Shown piece after piece: positions 10,807 to 22,489 of a DNA stretch of 64,000 nucleotides. The stretch lies in assembly GCA_037178675.1 (NCBI GenBank), contig JAYMGJ010000258.1:1-64000 (forward strand), read 5' to 3'. The position numbers and the translations under genes were made by a program. How positions within the stretch are numbered: position 1 is the first letter of the stretch; every line of letters starts with the position of its first letter. This stretch comes from Scleroderma bovista (Eukaryota; Basidiomycota; Agaricomycetes; Boletales; Sclerodermataceae). A model generated the notes under the pieces. It did no database searches. It had not been told where the DNA came from and worked only from the letters and a program-made list of their open reading frames with translations.

Positions 10807-13800
10807 CTACATGGACGCAAGTGGTCCGGGTTTGTCCGGGTACCGGACATGGTAATCTTCTAAGAGTTCCGTAGCGTTGCCAAGTTCAGTGGCGAGAAGC
10901 CATGACGTTTCTTCGTCAGTTCCTTCATAACCGGACCAACGCACCAGGTACAATAGCTTGCACGATCTGCGTCGACGATCAATCTTGGAGTCGAGGATCT
11001 CAGAGATCTCAAACTCCGGTTCACCATCTACTTCGACCAGTGGCGGAGGAGGTTGTATCCAGTCCGGTATGGTGTTGGGTGTGGCCGGTTCGAGTTGGGA
11101 GACATGGAAGACGGGGTGAACTGCACGCATGGAATCCGGAAGATGGAGTGTAAAAGAGAGGGAGCCTACTTGCACGATGATAGTGTAGGGCCCCAGGTTC
11201 TTCTCTGATAGCTTTTTGGATGGTCGTGTTGACCGGAAGTATTTGGCTTTCACGTACACTTGGTCGCCAACCTTGAAGTCCGGTGCCGGAGTATGTTTGG
11301 CATCAGCCGGACCTTGGTAGTGAAGTTGCGCGTTGGCCATTTCTTCTCGAAGGTATTGGTGCAGCGACTCAAGGTCGACTGCGTAGTCACGAGCCCGAGC
11401 TGAAGTCATGTCGCGTTCTGGGTAGACAGAGATGTTAGGGTGGTAGCCCTTGTTAGCAAAGAACGGAGAGACTCCGGTGGTAGCACTTGGTGCATTGTTG
11501 TATGCAAACTCCGCCAGTGGGAGTAAGTCCGCCCAGTTGTCCTGCTGGTAGTTGCAGTAGATCCGGAGGTACTGTTCCAGTGTCTGGTTAGACCGCTCTG
11601 TCTGGCCATCGCCCTCCGGGTGGTAACCGGAGGTGAAATGGAGGTGCATGTCGAGAGCCTTCCCAAGTGACCGGAAGAAGTGTGAGACGAATTCAGTTCC
11701 TCGATCTGAGGTGACGTGGGCGGGAACACCGTGCTTGGAGAATACGTGGAGCAAGAAGAGTTTTGCGAGCTCCGGGCTAGTGATGGTGTCATGAGTAGGA
11801 ATGAAAATGGCTTGTTTAGAAAGCCTGTCTACTACGACCAGGATGGCTGTAAAGCCGGTGGATGAAGGGAGTTGCTCTATGAAGTCCATCGAGATGGAAT
11901 TCCAGGGCTTCTCCGGTACGGGAAGCTGTTTCAGCAGCCCGTAGGGTCTATGGCGCGGTGTCTTAGCTCTTGCGCAAGAAGTACAGGACCGGACGTAATC
12001 CTTGACGAAGGTCCGGAGACCAGGCCAGGTATACTCACGCCGGATTAGCTCTAGAGTCCGGTTTTGCCCAAAGTGACCAGCGAGCAGGTGATCGTGTCGA
12101 TACCGGAGTACCCGGAGACGGAGATCATCCAAGTCCGGTACGTATATGCGACCGTCTAGTCGAAGGAATCCAGCCTCGTCTGTGGACCAGCGAGAGTCCG
12201 GTGGATCTGCGAGGTGGACCTGGGCAATGGGATCAGAGGGTAGTGCGGAGAGGATGTCGCTATGGAGTGTTTCCATGTCCATGATTGCGACTGCACGGAG
12301 GACCGGAAACTCTAGATAAGTAGCGCGAAGAGAATTAGAGAGTTGTTCTTGAGTGAACACCGGCCTAAGGTTTTGGGGATTAACCCGGGCGTAGCCACTA
12401 TCCCCCTCTTTGGGGTAGACGTCCCATCGTCTAGTGAGGGCGTCGGGCTTGGCACCGAGCTTACCAGGGCGGAAGCGAATGACAAGATTAAATTGTGATA
12501 AAAACTCGGACCACCCGGCTTGCCAGCGGGAAAGTACCTTTGAGGTGGAGAAATACTCGAGGTTTTTGTGGTCCGTGACGACGTCTATAGGGGAGGCGGA
12601 GCCTTCGAGGTAATGGCGCCAGTTCCGGAAAGCTTCGAAAATAGCAAGTAGTTCCTTATCGTGGGTGTCGTAGTTTAACTCCGGAGCAGTTAAAGTCTGG
12701 GAGTAGTATGCGACCGGACGAATCTCTCCGTCGGCGCAAGTGATAGACAAGATGCCAGCGACAGCGTAGTCAGAGGCGTCAGTTTCCACAATAATAGGGG
12801 TGTCCGGAATGAAGTGGGTAAGGATGGGCGCGGTAGTGAAGGCGTGCTTGAGAGCATTGAAAGAGCGTCGACATTCCTCAGAGAAGTTCCAAGGAGCATC
12901 CTTCCGGGTGAGCCGGGTGAGAGGGACCACGATGTCCGAGTAGTTGAATATAAACCGGCGGTAGAAATTGGCGAAGCCTAGGAAGGACTGGATGTCCTTT
13001 ACCTTTCGAGGTTCAGGCCAGTCGGAGATGGTTTGGATCTTGTCCGGAGACATAGTCAAACTGTCCGGAGAGAGGCGATAGCCAAGGTACTCTACCGAGT
13101 CCGAGTGGAACTCACATTTCTCCGGTTTGGCGAAGAGGCCATGCAACCGGAGTCGGCGGAGAACTTCCCGGACGTGCTGTTGGTGGGACTCCATATCCTC
13201 GGAGTAGATGAGGATGTCGTCGAGATACATGACGACGCAGACATCCAGCATGTCAGCGAAGATGGTGTTGACAAAGCGCTGGAAGGCTGCAGGGGCGTTA
13301 GTGAGGCCAAAGGGCATTACTAACCACTCGTAAGACCCATAGCGCGTACGGAAGGCGGTCTTCCACTCATCGCCCGGAGCAATCCGGACTAGATGGTACG
13401 CGTGCCGGAGGTCGATCTTTGAGTAGATCTTAGCACGGCTTGGGGAGTCTAGTAGGTCAGAGATTAGGGGGAGTGGATAGCGATCCTTTTTGGTGATTTT
13501 GTTTAGGCCTCGGAAGTCAACGCAGAGGCGGAGTGAACCGTCCTTCTTTTTTACAAAGAGGACCGGAGCAGCATGGGAGGAAGCGGTAGGACGGATGAAA
13601 CCTGTATTAAGATTCTCGTCGATGAAGGTCCGGAGAGCAGAGAGCTCAACCGGAGACAGTGAGTAGAGAGTTCCCAGAGGAGGGGAGGTACCTTCTTCAA
13701 GGTCGATCTTCAAGTCGTAGTCACGATGTGGGGGAAGTTCAGAGGCCTTTGCCTTGCTGAACACATCCGCATAATCACGATACTCTGGAGGGACGATGTC

Positions 13801-14528
13801 CAGGTCTGGCGGAGTAGAGGCGGAGGAAGAACGAGCCTTTGCTGAGTCGGAGGGACGCAGCTGAAGTTGGTATTTGGTAGATCCCTCTAATTTGCATGCA
13901 CGCATGAATGCGGCTGCGTTAATCAGGGAGATGTGCGGAGGGGTGCAAACCGGAGTGTCAACAGATGGCGCGGGGCCGGGGTCAGATTGGCCGGAGAGGC
14001 CGGAGACAGGGTTACCAGACAGAACCGGAGAGGGAGTCGACGGGGGCGCTAGCAAACTTGGTGCAAGGGTCTGGAAAGTTAAACTGCTCAGTACCCAGTC
14101 AATCAACGGATTGTAGCGGGTGAGCCAGTTATGTCCAAGGACAATCGAGCATTCAGAATCTAACGGAGTGAGGTAAAAAGTCATAGGGGTGACATCACCG
14201 GATGCGGGGAATTTCACTGATAAATCGACAGCTTGAGTGATTACAAAGTTTGATGTACCGTCAAAGAGCCGGAGTGTAATCGGAGGAACGGAGTAGGTGG
14301 TAATATTGTTTTTGTGCGCGAATTGTATATCTACAAAGCAATGCGTGGACCCAGAGTCCACAAGAGCGCGGGTTTTAGGTAAGTCAAATGGTAAGAGGAT
14401 AACATGTGGCATAAGAGAGTTAGGATCGTAAAGAGCGGACACGTTGAGGCGAGCCTCCTTGGGTGCACTTCTGGAGTCAACGCAGCTCGCCGGTTGTGCG
14501 GAGGGCCGGGAGCTGCTTACTCTTTTTT
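10807..14528 (-). CDS. pol: Gypsy Pol polyprotein (PR-RT-RH-IN-chromodomain)
   Basis: One long open frame, about 1211 residues from 14442 and open up to the slippery run at 14523-14529. Domains in order: retropepsin-like protease with DSGS (about residue 29); reverse transcriptase with YLDD (about 400); RNase H starting near VETDASDY (about 550); integrase with an HHCC zinc finger (about 780) and a D,D,E core seen at MDFIEQ, SDRGTEF and PEGDGQTE (about 850-945); C-terminal chromodomain ([19 protein letters not shown], about 1160). The chromodomain places it among chromoviruses, which target marked chromatin. No stop or frameshift is visible in pol. It lies in the -1 frame relative to the end of gag. 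Confidence 0.95.
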
Positions 14529-15945
14529 TGACTCGGAGTTGGCACCCGAGTTAGTAGGGTCCGTCTTACCGGACTCTGCAGCGATGGCCGCAGCGCGAGC
14601 CTTGGCCTTTTTGGTCTTTTTTGGACAGTTGTCCGCGAAATGACCGGTACCTCCGCAGAACATGCAGAGGTTGTTGTCCAGACGCCTTTTGCGCTCGTCT
14701 GCGGTTAGCTTCCCGTCCTTACCAAGCTTGTTGGTCAAGTCCGGTTTGGAGCCGGACGAGGACTGGTTGCTGGTCGTCTTTGACGAGCCAGAGGTGTTGG
14801 CGGAGCTTCTTGGCCTGACCGGGCTTGGGGGTGTTGCCTCCGGAGTTGGAGGGCTTGGGGGTGGACGAGGTAGGCTGGCTCTTCGTCGTACGGGAGATCT
14901 CGTCTTTGCGCTCCCAATAGCGCGCGTCGATCTCTTGACAAAGGGCTCTCAGCCCATTCAGAGTCAGGGGCTTCCCGACTCGAGCGATCTCATCCTTGAG
15001 GCAGTCCAGGAGACCGGAGTAAAACAGGCGACGGAGTGCGCCATCCCCATAGTCCTGGACCTGCGAAGCGAGGCGGTTGAAATCTACAATGTACCACGTA
15101 ATGCGGTACGAGTCTTTCATCCGGAGATGCTCGAGCTGGTGCTCGGCATCAGCAACTGGGTCGTGAGGACCGAAGGTACTCTGGAGTTCAGCAACAAAAT
15201 GGACCCAGCTGTCCATCCAGCGTGGGCGGTCAGCCGGATTACCGGAGTTGAGAAGGTCCAGTTCGAACCATTCCAGCGTCATACCTTTAAGATAGGACTG
15301 GGCAAACATTACCCTTGCTCTATCTTGCCGGAAGGCCTTGGCGCGATCCTGGAAACACAGTTCGCACTGGACCAAGAAGGTCCGGAGTTTCTTTGGATCC
15401 GTGCCATCAAAGGTGTCCGGTTCACGGACCTTGGCACGGGAGGAGGAGGAGTTGTTGGAACGGCGGGAGGAGCGGGAGAGGCAGTTGATGGCGATGGCAA
15501 GATTGTGGAAGACAGCCAGGCTAGGGTCTAGTTCTTCTGTGGCGTCGAGAAATTCGTTGTTGTTGTTGTTGTTGTTGTTGTCATCTCCGGGGTCGTCCGG
15601 ATCATCTCCGGGACCATCCTCAGGGCCGAACCATTGGAAACGACCGGGTTCGCGACGCTCCGGAGTGGAGTTGCGGCGGTAGGGAAACCTGTCACCAGAA
15701 ACAGATTCATGGCGACCTAAGTCTGCAGAACCGCGAAGGCTCTGAGACGCAGCATCTCGACGCGGAGTCAAAGGTGCTGTGGGGTTTTGAGCTGTAAAGC
15801 TCCGGAATTGGCTTACAGAAGCCGGAGGTTGCCTGCGATTAGACAGGGCTTGCTGGGCGGCAGAAAGGTGAAGGTCGTCTACTGCACCTGCTTCTTCAGC
15901 GAGTGCGGCAGCAGTACGAGCGCGAGAGCGCGTAGTCATGGTCAT
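14517..15945 (-). pseudogene. gag: Gypsy Gag, interrupted by one frameshift
   Basis: Capsid-type protein beginning at the ATG at 15945 (or 15939), with an Arg/Ala-rich N-terminus, a retrotransposon gag helical domain (around LKGMTLEWFELDLL and LEHLRMKDSYRITWYIVDF) and a C-terminal zinc knuckle C-x2-C-x4-H-x4-C ([14 protein letters not shown]) just before the stop at 14517. The first part is in one frame until about 14810 and the knuckle part is in another. The shift fits one extra base in the TT/AA pair near 14810-14811. Either the element has lost Gag function or this is a sequencing error; everything else in the element is intact. Confidence 0.85.
14523..14529 (-). promoter_or_regulatory. 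Candidate -1 ribosomal frameshift site between gag and pol
   Basis: On the coding strand the last Gag codons read TCA AAA AAA GAG TAA, so a run of seven A lies two codons before the stop. Slipping back one base on this heptamer enters the pol frame, which is open from there into the protease with no stop. This is the classical A-AAA-AAA arrangement. A downstream pseudoknot was not assessed. Confidence 0.6.
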
Positions 15946-16012
15946 GAGAAATGAAACTAGTTTGCATACGAGGTTTGTATAGTGAACCCACACAAGTGTG
16001 AGTCTGAAATAC

Positions 16013-16367
16013 TGTCAAGTCCGGGTCTACTCCGGTAGGGGGTCCGGTCAAGTCCGGATGAGCGCGGACAAAGGGGGAGAGCAGAGGGCTGGACAAGAGA
16101 TTAGTCCAGCCGGAGTTGGTGACCGCTTGGATTCAACAACTAAGGACAACGAGCGTTGATCCCTTGCATAGGTTCCGGTCAAGAAGGGGAGACGGAGACA
16201 GAGACAGAGACGGGCAAGATCAGGAGTAGAGACTATGGTTGTAGTTAGCGGAAGGTTATCTGCGCGACCGTTGACCGGAGTAACTGAGAACGACCGGAGT
16301 TGAGCTGTAGGCCTGCGATGTGACTGGAGTAACCGGATATGATCTGGAGTTGGACATGGTCGTAACA
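16013..16367 (-). repeat. 5' LTR of the Gypsy element
   Basis: 355 bp, TG...CA, adjoining gag on the coding side. It differs from 9087-9441 at 14 sites, all transitions, with no indels. Confidence 0.97.
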
Positions 16368-16372
16368 ATGGG

Positions 16373-18836
16373 CTAGCCTGTATCACATTGCAATCATCCA
16401 TTCTCAGCCCACTCATGCTACTCGTGATGATAGAATATGGGCTCATTGGTATCTTAGGGACTATGCTATTTCAGCTCACTCATATTACATGGGCCCATAT
16501 AATAACAGCCTGCCCATATGACATGGGGTGGTATAATAGTGGCCCATCCATACCCCATGAGGAGGTCAATGTGTCAGCCCACTCGTGCTACTCGGGATGA
16601 TGCAATATGGGCTCACCTATACCTTAGGTGAAGGTTATTTCGGCTCACTCATGTTACACAGGACCATATAATAGCAGCCTGCCCATGTGACATGGGATGG
16701 TATAATAGTGGCCCATCCATATCCCATGAGATCAATATGTCAGCCCACTCGTGCTACTTAGGATGATGCAATATGGGCTCACCTATACCTTAGGTGAAGG
16801 TTATTTCGGCTCACTCATGTTACATGGGACCATATAATAGCAGCCCGCCCATGTGACATGGGATGGTATAATAGTGGCCCATCCATATCCCATGTCAGCC
16901 CAATATGGGCTCACCTGTACCTTAGGGGACAGACCCAGGGTGGCCCTATCCTCTGGTACTCAGCCCGCGGTGGGTACTCACTTGGGTAGTCAACCTGTGC
17001 TGTGTAATCAACACCAGTGGCTAGCTAACCTGCAGTGGGCAGCTAACCTGCAGTGGGCAGCTAACCTGCAGTGGGTAGTCAACCCACCATGGGTGGTAGT
17101 GCGACCGCGGTTGGTGTAGCAACAAAACTGGGGCAACAGCAACGGGGTAGCGCAAGCGTACCTTTGATAGCTAGTAGCTGTTTCTTGAAGTTGAGTTGTT
17201 TGTGAAGTAGCGAGTAATGAGAGAACAGTTGAACTGTATTGAACTAAGGAACTACAGGGAATCCTACAGGGTATATATACCTGTGGTACATGGTCTGTGC
17301 GTAGATAAGTATTTATTCTCGCCTATTTCACCATATTCCCATATGTAGTAGGTGCAGTTTCCATAAACATAGTTTTTCTGGAAATGTGCCTGTAACGTGC
17401 ATCAGCATGTGTTATACACGTGCCTTGCATGTGATAGTTCCGGCTATCTTGTGGAGCCGGTCATGTGATCTACCGGTAATCCGGTTGTCACTACTCCAAA
17501 TCACATGTAACTGTGATCTCTGGAAATCTCCAAGATTAGATTAAGATAAGATATAATCATACTTTCTTGTCGACAGTTGGTAGTCAATCCGTGGTGGGGA
17601 ATCACTCTACTGGGTAGTTAGCTTTGGGTGTGTAGCCAAGGGCAGTGGCTAGGTAATGGGTGGTTGGCAGCTAACCCGCGGTATGCATTGAACCCGCGGT
17701 ATAACCTGCAGTGGGTCGTCAAGCCTGGGTAGGTACTGGTTAGACCTGGGACCTTGGTTGGTGGCCAACCTGTGGTGGGTCAGCAGTAGCTAGCTAACCC
17801 ATGGTGGGTAGCCAACCCGCAGTATGTATTGAACCCGCAGTGTCACCTGCATGGGATAATCAACCCACAATGGGCAGTCACCCCTGGGTAGGTACGTGGT
17901 TGGTAGTCAACCCACGGTGGAGAGTCATCAGTGGGTAGCTAACCCATATTGGTCAGCTAACCTGCAGCTTGTATTGAACCCGCGGTGTAACCTGCAGTAG
18001 GTGGTCAACCAGGGGTAGGTACGTGGTTAAAGCTGGGACCACGGTTTGTGGCCAACCCATGGTGGGTACTCACTCCACTGGTTAGTAAACCTGAACTATG
18101 TAGTCAACAAGGCCAGCTAACCTATGGTGGGCAGCTAACCCACGGTAAGTATTGAACCCGCGGTTTTTGCAGTGGGAGTCGACCCACAATGGGCCGTCAC
18201 CCCTGGGTTGGTAGTGCGACCGCGGTGTAGTCAACCCCCACTGTGTAGTCAACAGTAGTGGTGGATAACTGGTGTTGGGCAGCTAACCCGCGGTGTGACC
18301 TGCAGTGGATGGTCGACCCTGGGTAGGTACATGGTTGGAAATAGTTGCTGGCCAACCTAACCCGCGCGAGTAGTTAACCCTGGTTAGTAGTGGGCCCATA
18401 GTGGGACCATGGTTTGTAGTAATCCCGTGGCGTGTAGTAATCCTGCGGTGTGTGATGCCTGTATATGTATAGTCAGCTGTAGTAGTCCATCAATGGTAAG
18501 TAGTCAACCCGTGGTAGTCAACCCCAGTAGTTCACCCGTGGTAATGGAGCCAGTTCTGCTGGTAGGTTGATTAGATTCATTCCTACTGTATGCAGTAGTA
18601 TCTATTTTTGCTAGCCCACCCCATACCTTTGCATTCCAGTAAATCTGGGCTCATCCATTAATGTGCACCCAGTAAGATTGTGGCCCACCAAGATGTCATG
18701 ATGACAATTCCTATATCCCTACCACAACCCCTCCTTAACTACCACCATAGCCCACCCATATCACATGGTAAAAACATCATAGTGTGTAAGCCCACCCGTA
18801 TTACTTGGTGATACTCCATCCATGGGCTCCTGTCCA
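16373..18836. repeat. KDZ copy 1 tail, minisatellites right of the Gypsy insertion
   Basis: Non-coding. The first part has a direct repeat of about 166 bases (units starting near 16573 and 16739, then a partial near 16890) with the phrases 'gcccactcgtgctact' and 'tatgggctcacctataccttag'. From about 16930 it becomes a shorter-period array of 'tagtcaacccgcggtggg' variants, including three tandem copies of 'gcagctaacctgcagtgg' near 17035. It is colinear with 47760-49345 of copy 2 apart from insertions. A solo LTR interrupts it at 17115-17575. Many units contain CCGCGG. No gene seen. Confidence 0.8.
17115..17575 (+). repeat. Solo LTR (461 bp) with 5-bp target duplication
   Basis: Begins TGTAGCAAC and ends GTCGACA, flanked on both sides by GTTGG (17110-17114 and 17576-17580). 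A TATATATA box is present near 17272 in the plus orientation. No internal coding sequence, so it is a solo LTR left by LTR-LTR recombination. Size and promoter layout suggest a Copia-type element, but that is an inference. Confidence 0.85.
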
Positions 18837-18910
18837 CTGGCCCGTGACACTCGGCCGATTTTCACCTTCGGGTGGCCGTGTAAGACGGGACAAGGTAGGT
18901 ACATTATGTG
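18837..18910 (-). repeat. Right terminal inverted repeat of KDZ copy 1
   Basis: Contains CCGTGACACTCGGC, TTTTCACCTTCGGGTGG, CCGTGTAAGACGGG and ends GTACATTATGTG. The same text ends copy 2 at 49419, and homology between the two copies stops exactly after ATTATGTG. It is inverted relative to 25376-25446. Confidence 0.8.
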
Positions 18911-19070
18911 TCAGACCCCCCAGACCATAAGTCAGTCAGACATTTAAGACCACTGCAGACCAATCAGACCAATCAGACCCCTCAGACAGTAAGTCAGTCA
19001 GACATTTAAGACCAGTACAGACCAGTCAGACCAGTCAGACCCCCTAGACAGTAAGTCAGCCAGACACTTA
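18911..19070. repeat. Satellite array, left part
   Basis: Tandem units of about 60 bases with 'agaccacccagacc', 'ctcagacagtaagtcagtcagacactta'. The array continues at 22607-22860; the Harbinger element splits it at a TTA. Confidence 0.85.
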
Positions 19071-19182
19071 GAGCCAGTTCGGAAGCACATTCCCACGTGA
19101 AAACCTGTGTCAAAAACCCCGAAAAGAATCCACTGCCCGATGACTCATCAGCAGCCACATCCAAGCGGAGCTCTAACTCCCC
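19071..19182 (+). repeat. Left terminal inverted repeat of Harbinger element
   Basis: About 110 bases matching the inverse of 22490-22606 with small gaps; shared phrases include AAAAACCCCGAAAAGAATCC and TGCCCGATGACTCATCAGCA. The right arm has an extra short GGGACTGTGC duplication. Confidence 0.88.
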
Positions 19183-19230
19183 TTCACGATAATCAGGCCT
19201 CAGGGCACTACAACCAACAGGCCATTCTTC

Positions 19231-20682
19231 ATGGATGCAGAACAGGAGCTCAGTGGGGAGTCAAGGGAGGAGAGAATGGAAAGGTATGCAGGAGTTGAGG
19301 ATGATGCTGACGAGGATGAGGATGAGATGGAAGAGATTGATGAGGACCATGGTAGGCGTGTTTTGGCTCACATCCTTGCACAGTACCACGCCCAACTTGC
19401 TGCCTTATCAACCATCTCGTTCGAAGTCTTTCAAGAATTTCTACTTGCTACTGAGAGAGCTAAGCCGATCCCCTACCATACTTTGATCCTCTCTGGCGAA
19501 GGCTGGGTTAAAGAGCTTCGCAACGGCCACCCAGAAAGGATTCAGACTGAGCTCGCGGTTCACAAACACGTTTTCACAAAACTGCTAGAGGAACTGCAGG
19601 AGCATGGCCATACCCATTCAAAACACGTTACCCTTGAAGAGCAACTGGCGATATTTCTGTACGCGTGCGTGACGGGCCTGTCAATCAGGCACCTCGGTGA
19701 GCGTTTCCAGCGTTCTAACAGTACAATTTCCAAGTACTCATTCCATCTTATTTTGTGTGTCGCTGACAGTTCCTTGAGCAGATACTTCAAGAAGATGCTG
19801 GTCATATTTTCTTCACCCGGCATCTATACAAGATATGTTCGACTACCACATGCAAACAATCCAGTCCACCCTTCTATTCAAGACAATCCAAAATATTACC
19901 CTTTTTTTAAAGATGCCGTAGGTGCCATCGATGGGACTCACATTGCGTGCACCCCAGCTGCAGCTGAAAGAGACGCTGCCCGAAACCGCAAAGGATTCAC
20001 ATCACAAAACTGTCTCGTTTGCTGCGACTTCGACATGAATTTCACCTATGTACTCAGTGGTTGGGAAGGGTCTATGGCAGACGCATCCATCTACCATGAT
20101 GCACGGACAACAGATTTCACCATCCCCGACGGAAAATATTACCTTGCTGATGCGGGGTATCCAAACTGCCAGCAACTATTGATTCCGTATTGTGGACAAC
20201 GCTACCACCTGGCAGAGTGGGGGCGTGCACAGGCGCAGTAAGCCTTCTTTTCCTTTATGACACCTTCAGCTTAATGATTATGATCTACTAGGCCTGTGAG
20301 TGCACAAGAATGCTACAATCTCCGCCATGCTCAGCTCCGCAACGTCGTTGAGTGCATCATCAGTGTGATCAAGTGTCGCTTCCATGTCCTTGTCATAGCT
20401 CCTGAGTACGCAATGGATATTCAAGCTCGCATCCCCCCCGCTCTCTGCTGTATCCACAACATCATTCGCAGGTGGGACCCTGTCGAATTAGAGGATATCG
20501 AACACAGTATAGCTGCTACACCCCCACCCGAGTCAGCTGGCATGGTTGGCTCGCTTGCTGATGGCATACCCACCAATGCTGACCGTGACTGGATGTCTGC
20601 AGTGCAGGAAAGAATTGCAGGAGATATTTGGAGTAGTTATGCTGCAGAACGAGTCCACAGAGGCGACCCGATTTCAATGTAG
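19231..20682 (+). CDS. PIF/Harbinger transposase (DDE_Tnp_4 type)
   Basis: Two exons, 19231-20237 and 20292-20682, 1398 nt (465 residues), joined by a 54-nt intron. The N-terminus is acidic. A helix-turn-helix-like part around residues 130-165 precedes the nuclease. Catalytic residues: Asp in AVGAIDGTHIACTP, Asp in KYYLADAGYPN, and Glu in RNVVECIISVIKCRF. It would bind the inverted repeats together with the Myb-like partner and cut at TTA. Open throughout, so possibly functional. Confidence 0.93.
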
Positions 20683-20861
20683 CTATCACATTGTATTCAA
20701 CATAACTTGTAACTTGTCGCTTGTTCTTCCACACTTGTTCAATAATACAAACACACGGGCAAATGACATTGATAATGGTGTGCAGACACAGACAAAAACA
20801 GTGTACGGACATAAAATGGTGTACGGACCACATACAAAAAACAAATGGTAGTAAACAAAGT

Positions 20862-22434
20862 TCATGTGCTGCGCTTCATCTCTTCAAGTCCATCCTTCAA
20901 CCAAGCCTGTCGTGCAGCGGCAAGTGCTGGCTCTGTTGTCAGTTGTATATACCCATCCGCAAAGTCATGATTGTCATGGAAGCGTTTGAAAAGTAGGACA
21001 ACGTCTGAAGGGGGAATGATGGCTGCATCCATTTCCACCAGCCTCTTCCTCGCTGTCTGAACGATTGGGTGGGTGGCGGAAGTACTGGCCTTAGCCTCAT
21101 TGGCTTTGGCATCCAAGGAAGAGACCGTGTGTTGGATGAGACCACTTTGATCGGAGATTGAGTCGCACATGCTTTCCAACTTCTCGAACTTTTTGCCCAG
21201 TTGTTCACGAGAGAATGCTGTCTTCCCTGTACGTTGCTTTCGAGCCGATGAAGTACTAAGTGCAGCGGCCGAAAAAGCGCTGGATAAAATAGAGTGCTCA
21301 TCATCGTCGACTTTCCGTTTCCGAGACTGCTCCATGCGGGCAGAAATGCTGGAAGACGGTTTGATAGAGCTGATAGATGAACCGTTAAATGAGGATGGGG
21401 CAGTTGGGGGAGTGAAGCTTGTCGGGGTGCGGGGGACATTGAGATCTGAATGCCAATCAAAGGTCATGTTGGTATAACCTGAAGTTGTGGAGGGGGGCTT
21501 GATAGAACCGACAGACAATACAGGATATGAAGGAACAATGAAGTTGCCTTGAGTACCGGAAGATGAGGGCACAAAGGGGGGATGGGTGATTTGATTGGCT
21601 GATAGCTGGAACGGCTGCGGAATGGAGGCCATCGTCAGCATCGGTATCAATCACCGTAAACCTAGCATTGGCACCACGCACACTGCCACCCTCAGTACCC
21701 CCCTGCACTGTGTGAGATGGAGGAACCATGCATACAGTATCCTGCACGGTAGATGGTGCCCCAGTAGTTCCAGTACTTCCCCCTCCACTGTCACTCCCGC
21801 TGACGGAAGTTTCCATGGCACTAGGCCCTGCAGAAGGTGGCTCGCTGATGGTTAGTCCAGAAAAACGATTCAAACCCTTACCCCGCGAGGGCATGAGCTG
21901 TTTCATCCTCTCGTAGTATGGCCATCCCTTCGTTTTGAAAGAGGTTGCATCTTTGTTATTCTGTTGAAATTGCTGTTAGTCCAGGACACGATTTCTTATT
22001 GAAACATACCTTGAGAAATGTAGTCCATATATCCTCACTTTCAGGCTGAATATTAGCCCCTAACTCGAGCGAATATGCGAATCCCGATGTATTGCAGATC
22101 TTGTTCACAAGTTCATACATATTTCTGAGCTGCACATAATATTGAATATCAGTCAAGTATGTGATTAATTAGCGAATAAATGACACACCCTTTTCCATTT
22201 TTCCTTACACCCTTTGGAAGACTTGACCGCCCCTTTGCTGGGGTTACAAAGAGCAGTAGCAACAGTATTCCAAAATGCAGACTTGAAATTAAGGCCATCG
22301 CCAGCCTTTGCCTTCTGGGCAGCAACAAGATCAAGGAGGACATTGGTATTGGCATCTGACCATGATGCTTGCATGCTGGGGTGAGATGGCGGTGATCCAC
22401 CCTTGGAAGGCGATTGCACAGATTTGCGAGGCAT
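20862..22434 (-). CDS. Myb/SANT-like DNA-binding partner of Harbinger transposase
   Basis: Starts at 22434. Exon 1 holds a Myb/SANT-like domain (ASWSDANTNVLLDLVAAQKA, then FWNTVATAL and CKEKWKR); two short introns follow, at about 22192-22134 and 22009-21960. Then comes a conserved WPYYERMKQLMP block and a long Ser/Thr/Pro-rich region. The C-terminal half (KRKVDDDEHS ... LKDGLEEMKRST) is in another frame from about 21640; a 40-nt segment there has GT...AG ends and a CTGAC branch-like site, so it may be a third intron rather than a lesion. In this superfamily the Myb-like protein carries the transposase to DNA. Confidence 0.8.
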
Positions 22435-22489
22435 AATGAGAGAAGACAAAGTGGACAAAGAGCGATGCTGACGCACAATTGGGAGTTGG

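Larger units (their letters stand above)
9087..16367 (-). mobile_element. Ty3/Gypsy chromovirus LTR retrotransposon inserted in KDZ copy 1
   Basis: Complete element of 7281 bp. LTRs of 355 bp lie at 9087-9441 and 16013-16367, both TG...CA, flanked by a perfect 5-bp duplication ATGGG (9082-9086 and 16368-16372). Coding is on the minus strand in the order gag, protease, reverse transcriptase, RNase H, integrase, chromodomain. A purine tract sits next to the 3' LTR (about 9442-9460, read on minus). The homologous site in copy 2 near 45270 is uninterrupted and carries a single ATGGG, so this is a clean insertion after the KDZ copies formed. The LTRs differ at 14 positions, all transitions. An extra antisense gene occupies the space downstream of pol. 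Confidence 0.97.

Noticed and set aside
10807..14442. Plus-strand frames overlapping pol (for example 13033-13323)
   Set aside because: Shadows of the minus-strand pol, with no splice signals or domain.
16930..18560. CRISPR-like array from regularly spaced short repeats
   Set aside because: Units drift and have no unique equal-length spacers; it is a eukaryotic minisatellite.
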